Assembly (NCBI RefSeq): GCF_008477545.1
Contig: NZ_VORA01000001.1
Span: forward strand, 620,001-684,000
DNA: 64,000 bases
Direction: 5' to 3'
Source of the DNA: Roseibium aestuarii
Lineage (GTDB): Bacteria; Pseudomonadota; Alphaproteobacteria; Rhizobiales; Stappiaceae
The first letter of the stretch is position 1. Each line of letters starts with the position of its first letter. Positions 36,202 through 44,209 of this stretch are shown here, in pieces. The position numbers and the translations under genes are program-made. Under the pieces are notes generated by a model that was given only the letters and a program-made list of their open reading frames with translations, searched no databases and had not been told where the DNA came from.

Positions 36202-36903
36202 ATGGCGACCGTGCCAGCAGCGACGTACAAATTCATCATCGCAGACGATCATCCGCTGTTTCGCGGGGCGCTCCGGCAGACGCTGGAAACCCTGTTCGCA
36301 GGGGCGGAAATCCTTGAATTCGGTGCTCTCGACGAGGTGACCGGCGCGCTGGAACAGGACTCGGAGGTGGACCTGATCCTGCTTGATCTGTCCATGCCGG
36401 GCGTTCGCGGCTTCTCCGGGCTCATGTATCTGCGCGCCCAGTATGCCTCGGTTCCGGTGGTCATCGTCTCGGCCAACGAAGATCCGCAGGCGATCCGCCG
36501 CAGCATGTCCTTCGGCGCGTCCGGCTTCATTCCGAAGTCGCGCGGCATCGAGGTGATCCGTCAGGCGGTTCAGGCCATCATGAACGGCGATACCTGGGTG
36601 CCCGACGAGATCGACCTGTCGGCGGGCGACACCAACGGCGATCTGGTCCAGCGTCTGGCCACCCTGACGCCGCAGCAGGTCCGCGTGCTGATGATGCTGT
36701 CGGAAGGCCTGCTGAACAAGCAGATCGCCTATGAGCTGTCCGTGTCGGAAGCCACGGTCAAGGCCCATGTCTCGGCCATCCTGCAGAAGCTCGGCGTCGA
36801 AAGCCGGACGCAGGCGGTGATCGCGGCCTCCAAGATCGAGAACGGTCAGTGGCTGGGCGGTGACGAGGAAACAGCGGATTCCGCAGCAACCGGAGCCCGC
36901 TGA
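36202..36903 (+). CDS. LuxR/NarL-family response regulator, CrbR/ErdR type
   Basis: A 233-residue response regulator with an N-terminal receiver domain (phospho-acceptor Asp62 in LILLDLSMPG, acidic pair in IIADDH) and a C-terminal LuxR helix-turn-helix with LLNKQIAYELSVSEATVKAH. That block is typical of CrbR/ErdR, the partner of the transporter-kinase CrbS/MxtR that controls acetate and alcohol use, chiefly acetyl-CoA synthetase genes. GGGGAGG sits right before ATG 36202, so a GTG at 36211 is an alternative start. It converges on the kinase gene. Confidence 0.85.
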   Translation: MATVPAATYKFIIADDHPLFRGALRQTLETLFAGAEILEFGALDEVTGALEQDSEVDLILLDLSMPGVRGFSGLMYLRAQYASVPVVIVSANEDPQAIRRSMSFGASGFIPKSRGIEVIRQAVQAIMNGDTWVPDEIDLSAGDTNGDLVQRLATLTPQQVRVLMMLSEGLLNKQIAYELSVSEATVKAHVSAILQKLGVESRTQAVIAASKIENGQWLGGDEETADSAATGAR

Positions 36904-36942
36904 CCCGGCCGCCGAATATTTCTTGAGAGATCCGTCTCCTGA

Positions 36943-36965
36943 CGCGGCCGAAGCTTATTCGGCCG
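36943..36965. terminator. Shared 3' hairpin between the convergent regulator and kinase genes
   Basis: GCGGCCGAA and TTCGGCCGC form a perfect 9-bp stem around GCTTA. The stem includes the stop and last codons of the kinase gene. It lacks a T tract, so terminator activity is uncertain. Confidence 0.45.
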
Positions 36966-39900
36966 CGTAGCGCTCTGCCCGGCAGCGGGCCAGATGGGCG
37001 CGCAGCACCGCCGGCTTCACCGGCTTCTGACACACCTCGATGGATTTTTCCGCCGCTTCCGCCCGCACGCCCCGGCTGCGGTCTGCCGTGACCAGAATGG
37101 CCGGAAGGTCCGTGCCGAATTTCCAGCGCAGGCGGACGATGGCATCGAGCCCTGTGCCGTTGTCCAGGTGATAGTCGATCAGCACCAAATCGGGCTTCAC
37201 GCCGCGCCGGGTCAGTTCGCTCAGCGCTGCCGCATCGTCGGCGGCAGTGACGACGCAGCACTTCCAGCTCGCCAGCAGCAGCTTCATGCCATCGAGAATG
37301 TCCGGCTCGTTGTCGATCACCAGCACGCACATGTCGTCGAGGCGGGCCGCCATGGCCGGGACAACCGCAACAGGAGCATCGACGGGTACGGACGCGGCAA
37401 CCGGGACTGTAACCCGGAAGCAGGAGCCTTCCTCCACCCGCGAGATCACGTCGACCCGATGACCCAGCACCTGGGCGATCCGGTCGACGATGGAGAGCCC
37501 CAGTCCCAGCCCCTTGGCGGCACGCGCACCTTCATCGAGCCTTCGGAACTCCTCGAAGATCTGCTTCAGCTTGGAGGGCGGGATGCCCATTCCCGTGTCG
37601 TGAACCTCGATCATCAGCTGGCCGTTGCGCCGCCGGCAGCCGATGAGGACCCGGCCCTCGGCGGTGTATTTCAGGGCATTCGAGATCAGGTTCTGGATCA
37701 GGCGGCGCAGCAGGCGTCTGTCCGAGCGGATCGACAGCCCACAGGGCACGAAGCGAAGGTCGAGGCCCTTTTCCCGCGCCATCGGCTCGAATTCCCGCTT
37801 CAGGCCGAAGAGAAACTCGTCGAGGCGGAAGACGGTCGGCTCCGGCTTCAGCGCGCCGGTATCCAGCCGCGAGATGTCGAGCACCGCGCCGATGATGTCC
37901 TCCACTGAATCCAGCGCCGCATCCACATTGCGCACCAGCGTGCCCGTGTCCCCGTCCTTGACCCGGTCCACCAGCACCGAGGCATAGAGGCGGGCGGCAT
38001 TGAGCGGCTGCAGGATGTCGTGGCCGGCGGCGGCCAGGAACCGGGTCTTGCCCAGATTGGCCTCCTCCGCCACTCGGGTGGCCTGAACCAGCCGTTCGTT
38101 CACGTGGGTCAGCTCCTCGGTGCGCTCGCGCACCCGGCGCTCGAGGGTCTCGTTGGCTCGCGCCAGAGCCTCTTCGGCCATTACCCGCTCGGTGATGTCC
38201 GTATAGGTCATCACGATGCCGCCGTCGGGCATGGGGCTGACGCGGACTTCGAGCACCGTCCCCGAGGAGAGGAGCCGTTCCTGGAAGGTCGCTTGGGTGA
38301 CGACCAGCTTTTCCATGCGGTCGTTGATGATTTCCTCGACCGAGCCGTCGCCATATTCGCCGCGCTCCGCATTGAAGCGCAGCACGGCCTCCAGCGGCGT
38401 GCCGACCTGGCCATATTCCGGCGGCAGGCCGAGCAGCAGCCGGAACTGCCGGTTCCAGCAGATGAGCCGCAGATCCCGGTCGAAGACGCCGATGCCCTGC
38501 CGCACCTGGTCGAGTGCCGTTTGCAGCAGATCGCGGTTGTACTGGATCGCCGCCGAGGCATCATCGAGCAGCTTGGCCGCCTCCTGGGTGGAAGGGTCGT
38601 TGCGCTTCAGCATCAGGGACAGGATCAGCCGGGACGAGGCCGCCCCGACCGCACTGGCCAGAAGCTGTTCGGCAAAGCGCAACAGGCTGGAATCCGCCAG
38701 TTCGTCCGGGTCCACCGCCAGTCCCCGTTCCCGCCCGTAGCGGGTGAAGGAACGCTGGGTGCGCTCGGCCCCCAGATAGCGGGCGATGGTCGCCAGCAGG
38801 TCGCCGGCCGTGACGGAGGACCGGGCGGTCCGCAGGCTCGGCGTGCTGGCCAGCTCCGCCGGCACGAAGAGATTGCTTTGCAGCCGCTCCGCCTGATCGG
38901 GCTTCCGCGTCAGCGAAAACACCACGAAGAAGAGGAAGTTGCTGCCGAGCGCCCAGAGATTGCCGTGGATGAAGGGGTCGATCTCCAGGCCCAGCAGGGC
39001 CTGCGGGCGCAGGGCCGAGATGCCGAAGGGACCGAAGTCGAGGATCGTGGGCGACAGCACCCCGGAGCTGGCGAAATTCGGCAGCAGAAGGGTGTAGAGC
39101 CAGAAGGCGAAGCCGACGCACATGCCCGCAATCGCCCCGCGTGCGGTGGCCCGCCGCCACACAAGCGCGCCGACGAAGGCCGGGGCGAACTGGGCAATGG
39201 CGGCAAAGGAAAGCAGGCCGATGGAGGCGAGCGCCGCACTGTCGCCCACGGTCAGATAGAAGGCATAGGCCAGCAGCAGGATCGCGAAGATCGCCATGCG
39301 CCGGGTGTTCAGCAACAGCCGGCTCATGTCCTGCCCGCCGCCGGCGATGATCTCGTCCTCGCTGCGTCGACGCAGGATCAGTGGCACGGCGATGTCGTTG
39401 CAGATCATGATGGCCAGAGCCACCGTCGCCACGATCACCATGGCGGTGGAGGCAGACAGTCCGCCGACAAAGGCAAAGAGCGCCAGCCACGACTGGCCCG
39501 CATCCATCGGCAGGGCCAGCACGAATGTGTCCGGGTTCACATCCTGGCCGAAGCGCAGCAGGCCGGCGGCGGCGATCGGCACCACGAAGAGATTGATCGC
39601 CACCAGATAGAGCGGGAACAGCCAGGCCGCCCGGCGCAGCTCCTGCTCGGAATTGTTTTCCGTGACCGTCACGTGGAATTGCCGGGGCAGCAGCAGCACC
39701 GCGAAGGCCGACAGCAGCGTCATGATCAGCCAGTTGCCACCGTCGAGCGGTTGCTGGAAGACCGCGCGCACCTCTGGCGCCTCGGTGATCCGCCGGGTCA
39801 GGTCACCGGGCCCGTCATAGAGCCCGTAGCAGACCCAGATGCCGATGGCGAGAAAGGCCACGAGCTTGACGATGGCCTCTGCCGCGATGGCGAGCATCAG

Positions 39901-40482
39901 CCCTTCCTGATGCTCCGTGGCATCGATGTGCCGTGTGCCGAAAAGCCAGGAAAAGACGGCCATGCCGATGGCGGTGATGAGCGCAATGTCCACGTAAGGC
40001 AGGCTGAGGGAGGCAAGCGCGCCCGCATCCACCGGACCGATCATCGTGGTCAGGGACTGGGAGACCGCCTTCAGCTGCAGGGCGATATAGGGCACGATGC
40101 CGATGACCGCGATCATGGTGGCGATGGCCGAGACGGACTGGCTCTTGCCATAGCGCGCGCCGATGAAATCCGCGATCGATGTGATGCGTTCGGCCTTGGC
40201 GATGCGCACCACCCGCCGCACCAGCGGGTAGCCGAAGGCGAAGACCAGCATCGGGCCGAGATAGATCGTCAGGAACTCCAGCCCTGTACGGGTGGAGTTG
40301 CCGACGGAGCCGTAGAAGGTCCACGAGGTACAATACACGGATAGGGACAGGGCATAGATGACCGGCCGGCCGCGAGCGCTCAGGCCCACGCGGCGGGACT
40401 TCCGGTCGCCATAACTGGCGATCGCGAACAGCAGCAGGATGTAGGCCACTGCCGCGAAGATGACGAGCCAGGCCTGAACCAT
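36955..40482 (-). CDS. Transporter-linked hybrid histidine kinase, CrbS/MxtR type
   Basis: A 1175-residue protein. Residues 1 to about 520 are a sodium:solute symporter-like (SLC5) domain with about 13 membrane helices. A STAC-like linker (about 540-640), a PAS domain (about 650-770), a histidine kinase with His821 in AAGHDILQPLNAARL and the G-box GLGLGLSIVDRIAQ, and a C-terminal receiver with Asp1103 in LVLIDYHLDNGTG follow. CrbS-type kinases are linked to acetate sensing and signal to a LuxR-type regulator, which lies 51 bp away in convergent orientation. The receiver makes it a hybrid able to run an internal relay. Confidence 0.92.
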   Translation of the reverse strand: MVQAWLVIFAAVAYILLLFAIASYGDRKSRRVGLSARGRPVIYALSLSVYCTSWTFYGSVGNSTRTGLEFLTIYLGPMLVFAFGYPLVRRVVRIAKAERITSIADFIGARYGKSQSVSAIATMIAVIGIVPYIALQLKAVSQSLTTMIGPVDAGALASLSLPYVDIALITAIGMAVFSWLFGTRHIDATEHQEGLMLAIAAEAIVKLVAFLAIGIWVCYGLYDGPGDLTRRITEAPEVRAVFQQPLDGGNWLIMTLLSAFAVLLLPRQFHVTVTENNSEQELRRAAWLFPLYLVAINLFVVPIAAAGLLRFGQDVNPDTFVLALPMDAGQSWLALFAFVGGLSASTAMVIVATVALAIMICNDIAVPLILRRRSEDEIIAGGGQDMSRLLLNTRRMAIFAILLLAYAFYLTVGDSAALASIGLLSFAAIAQFAPAFVGALVWRRATARGAIAGMCVGFAFWLYTLLLPNFASSGVLSPTILDFGPFGISALRPQALLGLEIDPFIHGNLWALGSNFLFFVVFSLTRKPDQAERLQSNLFVPAELASTPSLRTARSSVTAGDLLATIARYLGAERTQRSFTRYGRERGLAVDPDELADSSLLRFAEQLLASAVGAASSRLILSLMLKRNDPSTQEAAKLLDDASAAIQYNRDLLQTALDQVRQGIGVFDRDLRLICWNRQFRLLLGLPPEYGQVGTPLEAVLRFNAERGEYGDGSVEEIINDRMEKLVVTQATFQERLLSSGTVLEVRVSPMPDGGIVMTYTDITERVMAEEALARANETLERRVRERTEELTHVNERLVQATRVAEEANLGKTRFLAAAGHDILQPLNAARLYASVLVDRVKDGDTGTLVRNVDAALDSVEDIIGAVLDISRLDTGALKPEPTVFRLDEFLFGLKREFEPMAREKGLDLRFVPCGLSIRSDRRLLRRLIQNLISNALKYTAEGRVLIGCRRRNGQLMIEVHDTGMGIPPSKLKQIFEEFRRLDEGARAAKGLGLGLSIVDRIAQVLGHRVDVISRVEEGSCFRVTVPVAASVPVDAPVAVVPAMAARLDDMCVLVIDNEPDILDGMKLLLASWKCCVVTAADDAAALSELTRRGVKPDLVLIDYHLDNGTGLDAIVRLRWKFGTDLPAILVTADRSRGVRAEAAEKSIEVCQKPVKPAVLRAHLARCRAERYAAE

Positions 40483-40537
40483 TGTCTTTCGTCCCTCCCG
40501 GAGGTTTTTCGCGTCGGCCCTCTCGACGGGCCGTCAC

Positions 40538-40551
40538 GCAATCCGGATTGC
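40538..40551. promoter_or_regulatory. Palindrome GCAATCCGGATTGC upstream of the CrbS-type gene
   Basis: A perfect 14-bp palindrome 56-69 bp upstream of the kinase start. With the second dyad at 40577-40595 it shares GCAAT/ATTGC half-sites. A regulator site is likely; the protein is unknown. Confidence 0.45.
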
Positions 40552-40576
40552 TGCACTGCGGTATAGTCCGGTCCGG

Positions 40577-40595
40577 CAAGCAATTGAGTTGCTTG
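40577..40595. promoter_or_regulatory. Dyad CAAGCAA-N5-TTGCTTG upstream of the CrbS-type gene
   Basis: Perfect 7-bp arms, 95-113 bp upstream of the kinase start. The rest of the 400-bp gap 40483-40882 between the divergent kinase and aminotransferase genes shows no gene or other site that I recognise. Confidence 0.45.
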
Positions 40596-40882
40596 ATGAA
40601 AAACCTCTCCGCCGACTTCATCACAGGCATGGGGAGCCTGTCTATTGAACTTGAGCAGCAGCCCCGGTGGAACCACAGTCACGTGGGCCCGAACCGGTTG
40701 CGCCGCGTTTTCGCGGAAGGTCCTGCGCGGTGCCAGGCGGGCAGGTGAATTCATCATCTGGCGTGATGGATCGGACACGAAATGTCATTCCACCTGATGG
40801 GATTTTCCGTCTAGGATGCCGAGAAGATACGGCAGCTTTCTGCCTCTCGCTCCCCTTCCATCTGGACCGATCAGACCACCCC

Positions 40883-42100
40883 ATGACGATCTCTGCCCTT
40901 GCCGCTGGCACCTCCGCACCGTCCCTCCAGCCGGATCTCCTCGGCCGTCTGAGCCGCGAGGCACGCGGTGCCCCGGAATCCGGCATCGTTGAAGTGGTCA
41001 ATGCGGGCCGCGAGCGCGGCGACCTGGTGCCGCTGTGGGTGGGCGAGGGGGATCTGCCGACGCCGTCCTTCATCTGCGACGCCGCCAAGGCCTCGTTCGA
41101 TCGGGGCGAGACCTTCTACACCTATCAGCGCGGGATCCCCGAGCTGCGTCAGGCGCTGGCCGATTATCACGGCGAGCTTTATGGCCGCCCCTTCTCGGCG
41201 GAGCGCTTCTTCGTCACCGGATCGGGCATGCAGGCGATCCAGATCGCGGTGAAATGCGTGGCAGGTGCGGGCGATGAGGTGATCTATCCGTCTCCGGCCT
41301 GGCCCAACCTTCCCGCCGCTGTCAACCTGACCGGCGCCCTGGCCGTGCCCGTGGCCATGACCCTCTCCGATGGCCGCTGGAACCTGGACGTCGACGCGCT
41401 CTTCGCCGCCGTGACGCCGCGCACCCGCGCGATCTTCATCAACTCCCCCTGCAATCCTACCGGCTGGGTCGCAGGCCGCGAGATCCTGCGCGAGGTGCTG
41501 GAGCGCGCCCGGGCGCTGGGGCTGTGGATCATCGCCGACGAGGTCTATGGCCGGTTCTATTACGGCGCCTCCGACAAGGCTCCGTCCTTCTATGACGTGG
41601 CCGAGGAGGACGACATGGTCCTCTATGTGAACACCTTCTCCAAGAACTGGGCCATGACCGGCTGGCGCGTGGGCTGGCTGTCCGCCCCTGCGGCCCTTGG
41701 CCAGACCATCGAAAACCTGATCCAGTTCTCCACCTCCGGCGTGGCCGTGCCCACCCAGCGGGCCGCCGTGACAGCCCTGACCCACGGGCGGGACTTCCTG
41801 GACGAGCAGATCCGCCGTGCGGCCGAAGGACGCCAGATCCTGGTCGACGCCTTCTCCGCCAGCCCGCGCATCCGCTTCAGCGAGGCGGAAGGGGCCTTCT
41901 ATCTCTTCCTCTCCGTGGAAGGTCAGACCGACAGCCGCCAGTTCGCCCTCGATCTGGTGCGCGAGACCGGCGTCGGCCTGGCGCCCGGCTCCGCTTTCGG
42001 CGAGACCGGCGAGGGGCATCTTCGCCTGTGCTATGCCTGCAGCCCGCAGCGGCTGACCACCGGCGCCACCCGGCTGGTCGAATGGGTCTCCCGTCTCTGA
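40883..42100 (+). CDS. Pyridoxal-phosphate aminotransferase, class I/II
   Basis: A 405-residue fold-type I aminotransferase. The PLP lysine is Lys254 in NTFSKNWAMTGWRVGW; other family marks are the FVTGSGMQAIQIA phosphate-binding loop, NSPCNPTGW, IADEVYGRFYY and the C-terminal HLRLCYACS arginine motif for the substrate carboxylate. Length and layout fit aspartate/aromatic-type aminotransferases; the amino donor is not certain. ATG 40883 is the start of the conserved region; longer in-frame starts add unrelated sequence. Confidence 0.9.
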   Translation: MTISALAAGTSAPSLQPDLLGRLSREARGAPESGIVEVVNAGRERGDLVPLWVGEGDLPTPSFICDAAKASFDRGETFYTYQRGIPELRQALADYHGELYGRPFSAERFFVTGSGMQAIQIAVKCVAGAGDEVIYPSPAWPNLPAAVNLTGALAVPVAMTLSDGRWNLDVDALFAAVTPRTRAIFINSPCNPTGWVAGREILREVLERARALGLWIIADEVYGRFYYGASDKAPSFYDVAEEDDMVLYVNTFSKNWAMTGWRVGWLSAPAALGQTIENLIQFSTSGVAVPTQRAAVTALTHGRDFLDEQIRRAAEGRQILVDAFSASPRIRFSEAEGAFYLFLSVEGQTDSRQFALDLVRETGVGLAPGSAFGETGEGHLRLCYACSPQRLTTGATRLVEWVSRL

Positions 42101-42404
42101 CGAAGGCCGGGGGCGGCATTTCGCTGTCGCACCCTGTCTCAGGGTTGTGAGCGCGATCTTCTCCCTTTTTCAGGCAACCGGACATTAACGGACCTCGCGT
42201 ATCCTTGAAACTGTCAGGGGAGGAGCGCGCCGGGCCATGTGGACTGGGCGCGACCCTTGGGCGCAGCCCCCGCAGGGACTGCGTCTTGCATGTCAGTGCA
42301 CGGGGTTATAAGTGCGAAGGGGAGAGGGCATGTGCTCCCGGACTGGGCAGAACTTTGCGACTGTCCCCGGGTTGAGTGCCGCACACGCTGGAAGGGAAGC
42401 GAAG
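42101..42404. other. 304-bp region upstream of the FixJ-like gene
   Basis: No gene is seen. It ends with GGAAGGGAAGCGAAG before the FixJ-like ATG. I found no FixK/FNR-type site here. Confidence 0.5.
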
Positions 42405-43004
42405 ATGTCGAGCGAAACCAAGGCCATCTACATTGTCGACGACGATCCCGCAGTGCGCGATGCGCTGTCCGTGGTCTTCGGCATGGAAGGCTATGAGGTG
42501 GAAACCTTCTCCGACGGCGACGCCTTCGTGCAGTCGGCGTCCAAGGGGCTTCCGGCGGTGGTTCTGCTCGACGTGCACATGCCGGGCCGCTCCGGTCTGG
42601 ATATCCTGCGCGCCCTGAACGGCGAGGAGTATCCGGCGCCGATCTTCATCATTTCGGGCCAGGGCGACATTCCCATGGCCGTCGAGGCGATCCGCAACGG
42701 CGCCTTCGACTTCATCGAGAAGCCCTTCACCGCCGACGGCGTCGTCGCACGTGTGGAAGAGGGTGTCGCGGCCATGAGCAAGCGTAAGAAGGAAGAGGCT
42801 CGTCCCACCTTCCCCGGCGCCGATCTGCTGACCCGCCGCGAGATGGAAGTGCTCCAGGAAATCACCAAGGGCGCCTCCAACAAGGAAGCCGGGCGGATCC
42901 TCGGCATCTCTCCGCGGACGATTGAAGTCCATCGCGCCCGCATCATGGAGAAGCTCGGCGCGCGCAACGCGGCCGATCTGGTGCGCATCGTTCTCGGCGC
43001 CTGA
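42405..43004 (+). CDS. FixJ family response regulator
   Basis: A 199-residue two-component regulator with receiver domain (Asp56 in VVLLDVHMPGRSG, IVDDDPAVRDAL at the start, IEKPF near the end) and a LuxR-type helix-turn-helix (about 138-195, TRREMEVLQEITKGASNKEA and ISPRTIEVHRARIMEKLGA). In rhizobia FixJ is activated by the oxygen-sensing kinase FixL and switches on fixK. Here a FixK-like gene follows 255 bp downstream on the same strand, but no FixL-like kinase is in the window. The true partner kinase is unknown. Confidence 0.85.
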   Translation: MSSETKAIYIVDDDPAVRDALSVVFGMEGYEVETFSDGDAFVQSASKGLPAVVLLDVHMPGRSGLDILRALNGEEYPAPIFIISGQGDIPMAVEAIRNGAFDFIEKPFTADGVVARVEEGVAAMSKRKKEEARPTFPGADLLTRREMEVLQEITKGASNKEAGRILGISPRTIEVHRARIMEKLGARNAADLVRIVLGA

Positions 43005-43036
43005 GGCTGAAAACGTCTTTATTCACAGGGTTTTGT

Positions 43037-43069
43037 CAAAGGCGCTGGAGATGGTCTCCGGCGCCTTTG
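43037..43069. terminator. Hairpin after the FixJ-like gene
   Basis: CAAAGGCGC and GCGCCTTTG arms with an inner GGAGA/TCTCC stem form a roughly 15-bp hairpin 33 bp after the stop. No T tract follows, so read-through to the FixK-like gene is possible. Confidence 0.5.
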
Positions 43070-43259
43070 GACTGTCTCAGGATGGCCGTGCCGAGCGACA
43101 AGTTGGCGCGCCTCACTTGCGCCTGCCCTTTTCGCTTTGCACAAGAACCTGTTACTCTCTAAGAGATCGGCATGGGCTCCGGACGGGTGAGCGGCCGGGT
43201 CCACAGAACAGGATCGTTTCGCCGGACGGACGGGGATGGCGTGACGACGGAGGGGCGAA

Positions 43260-43976
43260 ATGTCGGGTTCCCATACGCACAACAATCAGTCCTCTAGCTC
43301 CCCTGGCGGGACGCTCGGGCGTCGAGCCGTGACCGGACATGCCGGATTCGAGGATTTCGGCGGATCGCGGCGCAGCTATGGCGCTCATGACGTGATTTAT
43401 TACGAGGGCGATCCGGTCAAGAAGCTCTATCAGCTGGTCGAAGGCTCGATCATGCTGTTCAAGCTGCTTCCCGACGGGCGGCGTCAGGTGGTGGAAGTCC
43501 TTCAGGTCGGCGACATCTTCGGACTGGCCGAAGGCACTGAATATGAAGGCACCGCCGAGACCCTGACCAAGGCCGTGGTCTCCGAGGTCGAACTGCACCA
43601 GGTGGAACGCTCCGCGCAGCTGCAGCAGAAGCTGACCAAGTGCCTCATCAGCCAGATGAACGCCCTGCATGAACATGCGGTGCTGCTGGGCCGCAAGTCC
43701 GCGACCGAGCGCGTCGCCAGCTTCTTCATGTATCTGGTGCCCAATCGTGGCGGTCCCGGTTGCATCGGCCCCGACCCCGCTGCGGCCGACGATTGCTGTG
43801 ATCTGGAACTGCACATGACCCGTCAGGAAATCGCCGATTACCTCGGGCTCACCATCGAGACCGTCAGCCGGGTCATTTCCGATCTCAAGAAGCGCGGTGT
43901 GATCCGGGTCGAGAAGGCGGACAAGATTCATCTCGGCCGGGTCTGCGACCTGTGCCAGATCACCGGCATCCACTGA
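43260..43976 (+). CDS. Crp/Fnr family transcriptional regulator, FixK-like
   Basis: A 238-residue regulator with an N-terminal cyclic-nucleotide-binding-like barrel and a C-terminal winged helix-turn-helix (about 178-215, LHMTRQEIADYLGLTIETVS). The recognition helix has the E-x-x-S-R pattern (ETVSR) that in FNR and FixK reads TTGA half-sites. There are no cysteines in the first 140 residues, so it lacks the FNR iron-sulfur cluster and fits FixK. Cysteines sit just before the DNA-binding domain (DDCCDL) and near the C-terminus. GGAGGGGCGAA precedes the ATG. It probably activates the cco and heme genes nearby. Confidence 0.88.
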   Translation: MSGSHTHNNQSSSSPGGTLGRRAVTGHAGFEDFGGSRRSYGAHDVIYYEGDPVKKLYQLVEGSIMLFKLLPDGRRQVVEVLQVGDIFGLAEGTEYEGTAETLTKAVVSEVELHQVERSAQLQQKLTKCLISQMNALHEHAVLLGRKSATERVASFFMYLVPNRGGPGCIGPDPAAADDCCDLELHMTRQEIADYLGLTIETVSRVISDLKKRGVIRVEKADKIHLGRVCDLCQITGIH

Positions 43977-44190
43977 GCCGCGCTTCAGGCTGCTGAAGAC
44001 CGTTGGTTTTATAGTGCGTCATTTCGGGCAAGCGATTGCGCGACCCGGGATCGGAGAGCCACAGCACCCTCTTCTTAAGTGCCCTAATCCCGGTGGCTCA
44101 CCGGCCCCGGATCTTCAGGCTGCGCCTTCGTCCGGGGTGGCGAGAGTGGGCTTTGTCTCCGGCCGAAAACGCCGGTTGTCCGGCGTTTTT
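43977..44190 (+). ncRNA. Structured 3' region or candidate small RNA after the FixK-like gene
   Basis: Before the terminator at 44166-44190 lie nested inverted repeats: GAGCCAC with GTGGCTC enclosing GCAC/GTGC, then CCCCGGA with TCCGGGG. This could be a long 3' untranslated region or a small RNA made from it. No known RNA family is recognised. Confidence 0.3.
44166..44190. terminator. Bidirectional terminator between the FixK-like gene and hemN
   Basis: AAAACGCCGG-TTG-CCGGCG-TTTTT type hairpin (stem CGCCGG/CCGGCG with A and T flanks). It serves both convergent genes. Confidence 0.8.
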
Positions 44191-44209
44191 CTTTGTTCGA
44201 TCTCGGGCT

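Noticed and set aside
38020..40344. 774-codon plus-strand frame opposite the CrbS-type kinase
   Set aside because: Antisense shadow; Gln/His/Arg/Gly-rich with no domain.
43260..43976. Calling the Crp/Fnr regulator an oxygen-sensing FNR
   Set aside because: The N-terminal cluster-binding cysteines of FNR are absent, so FixK-like is the better call.
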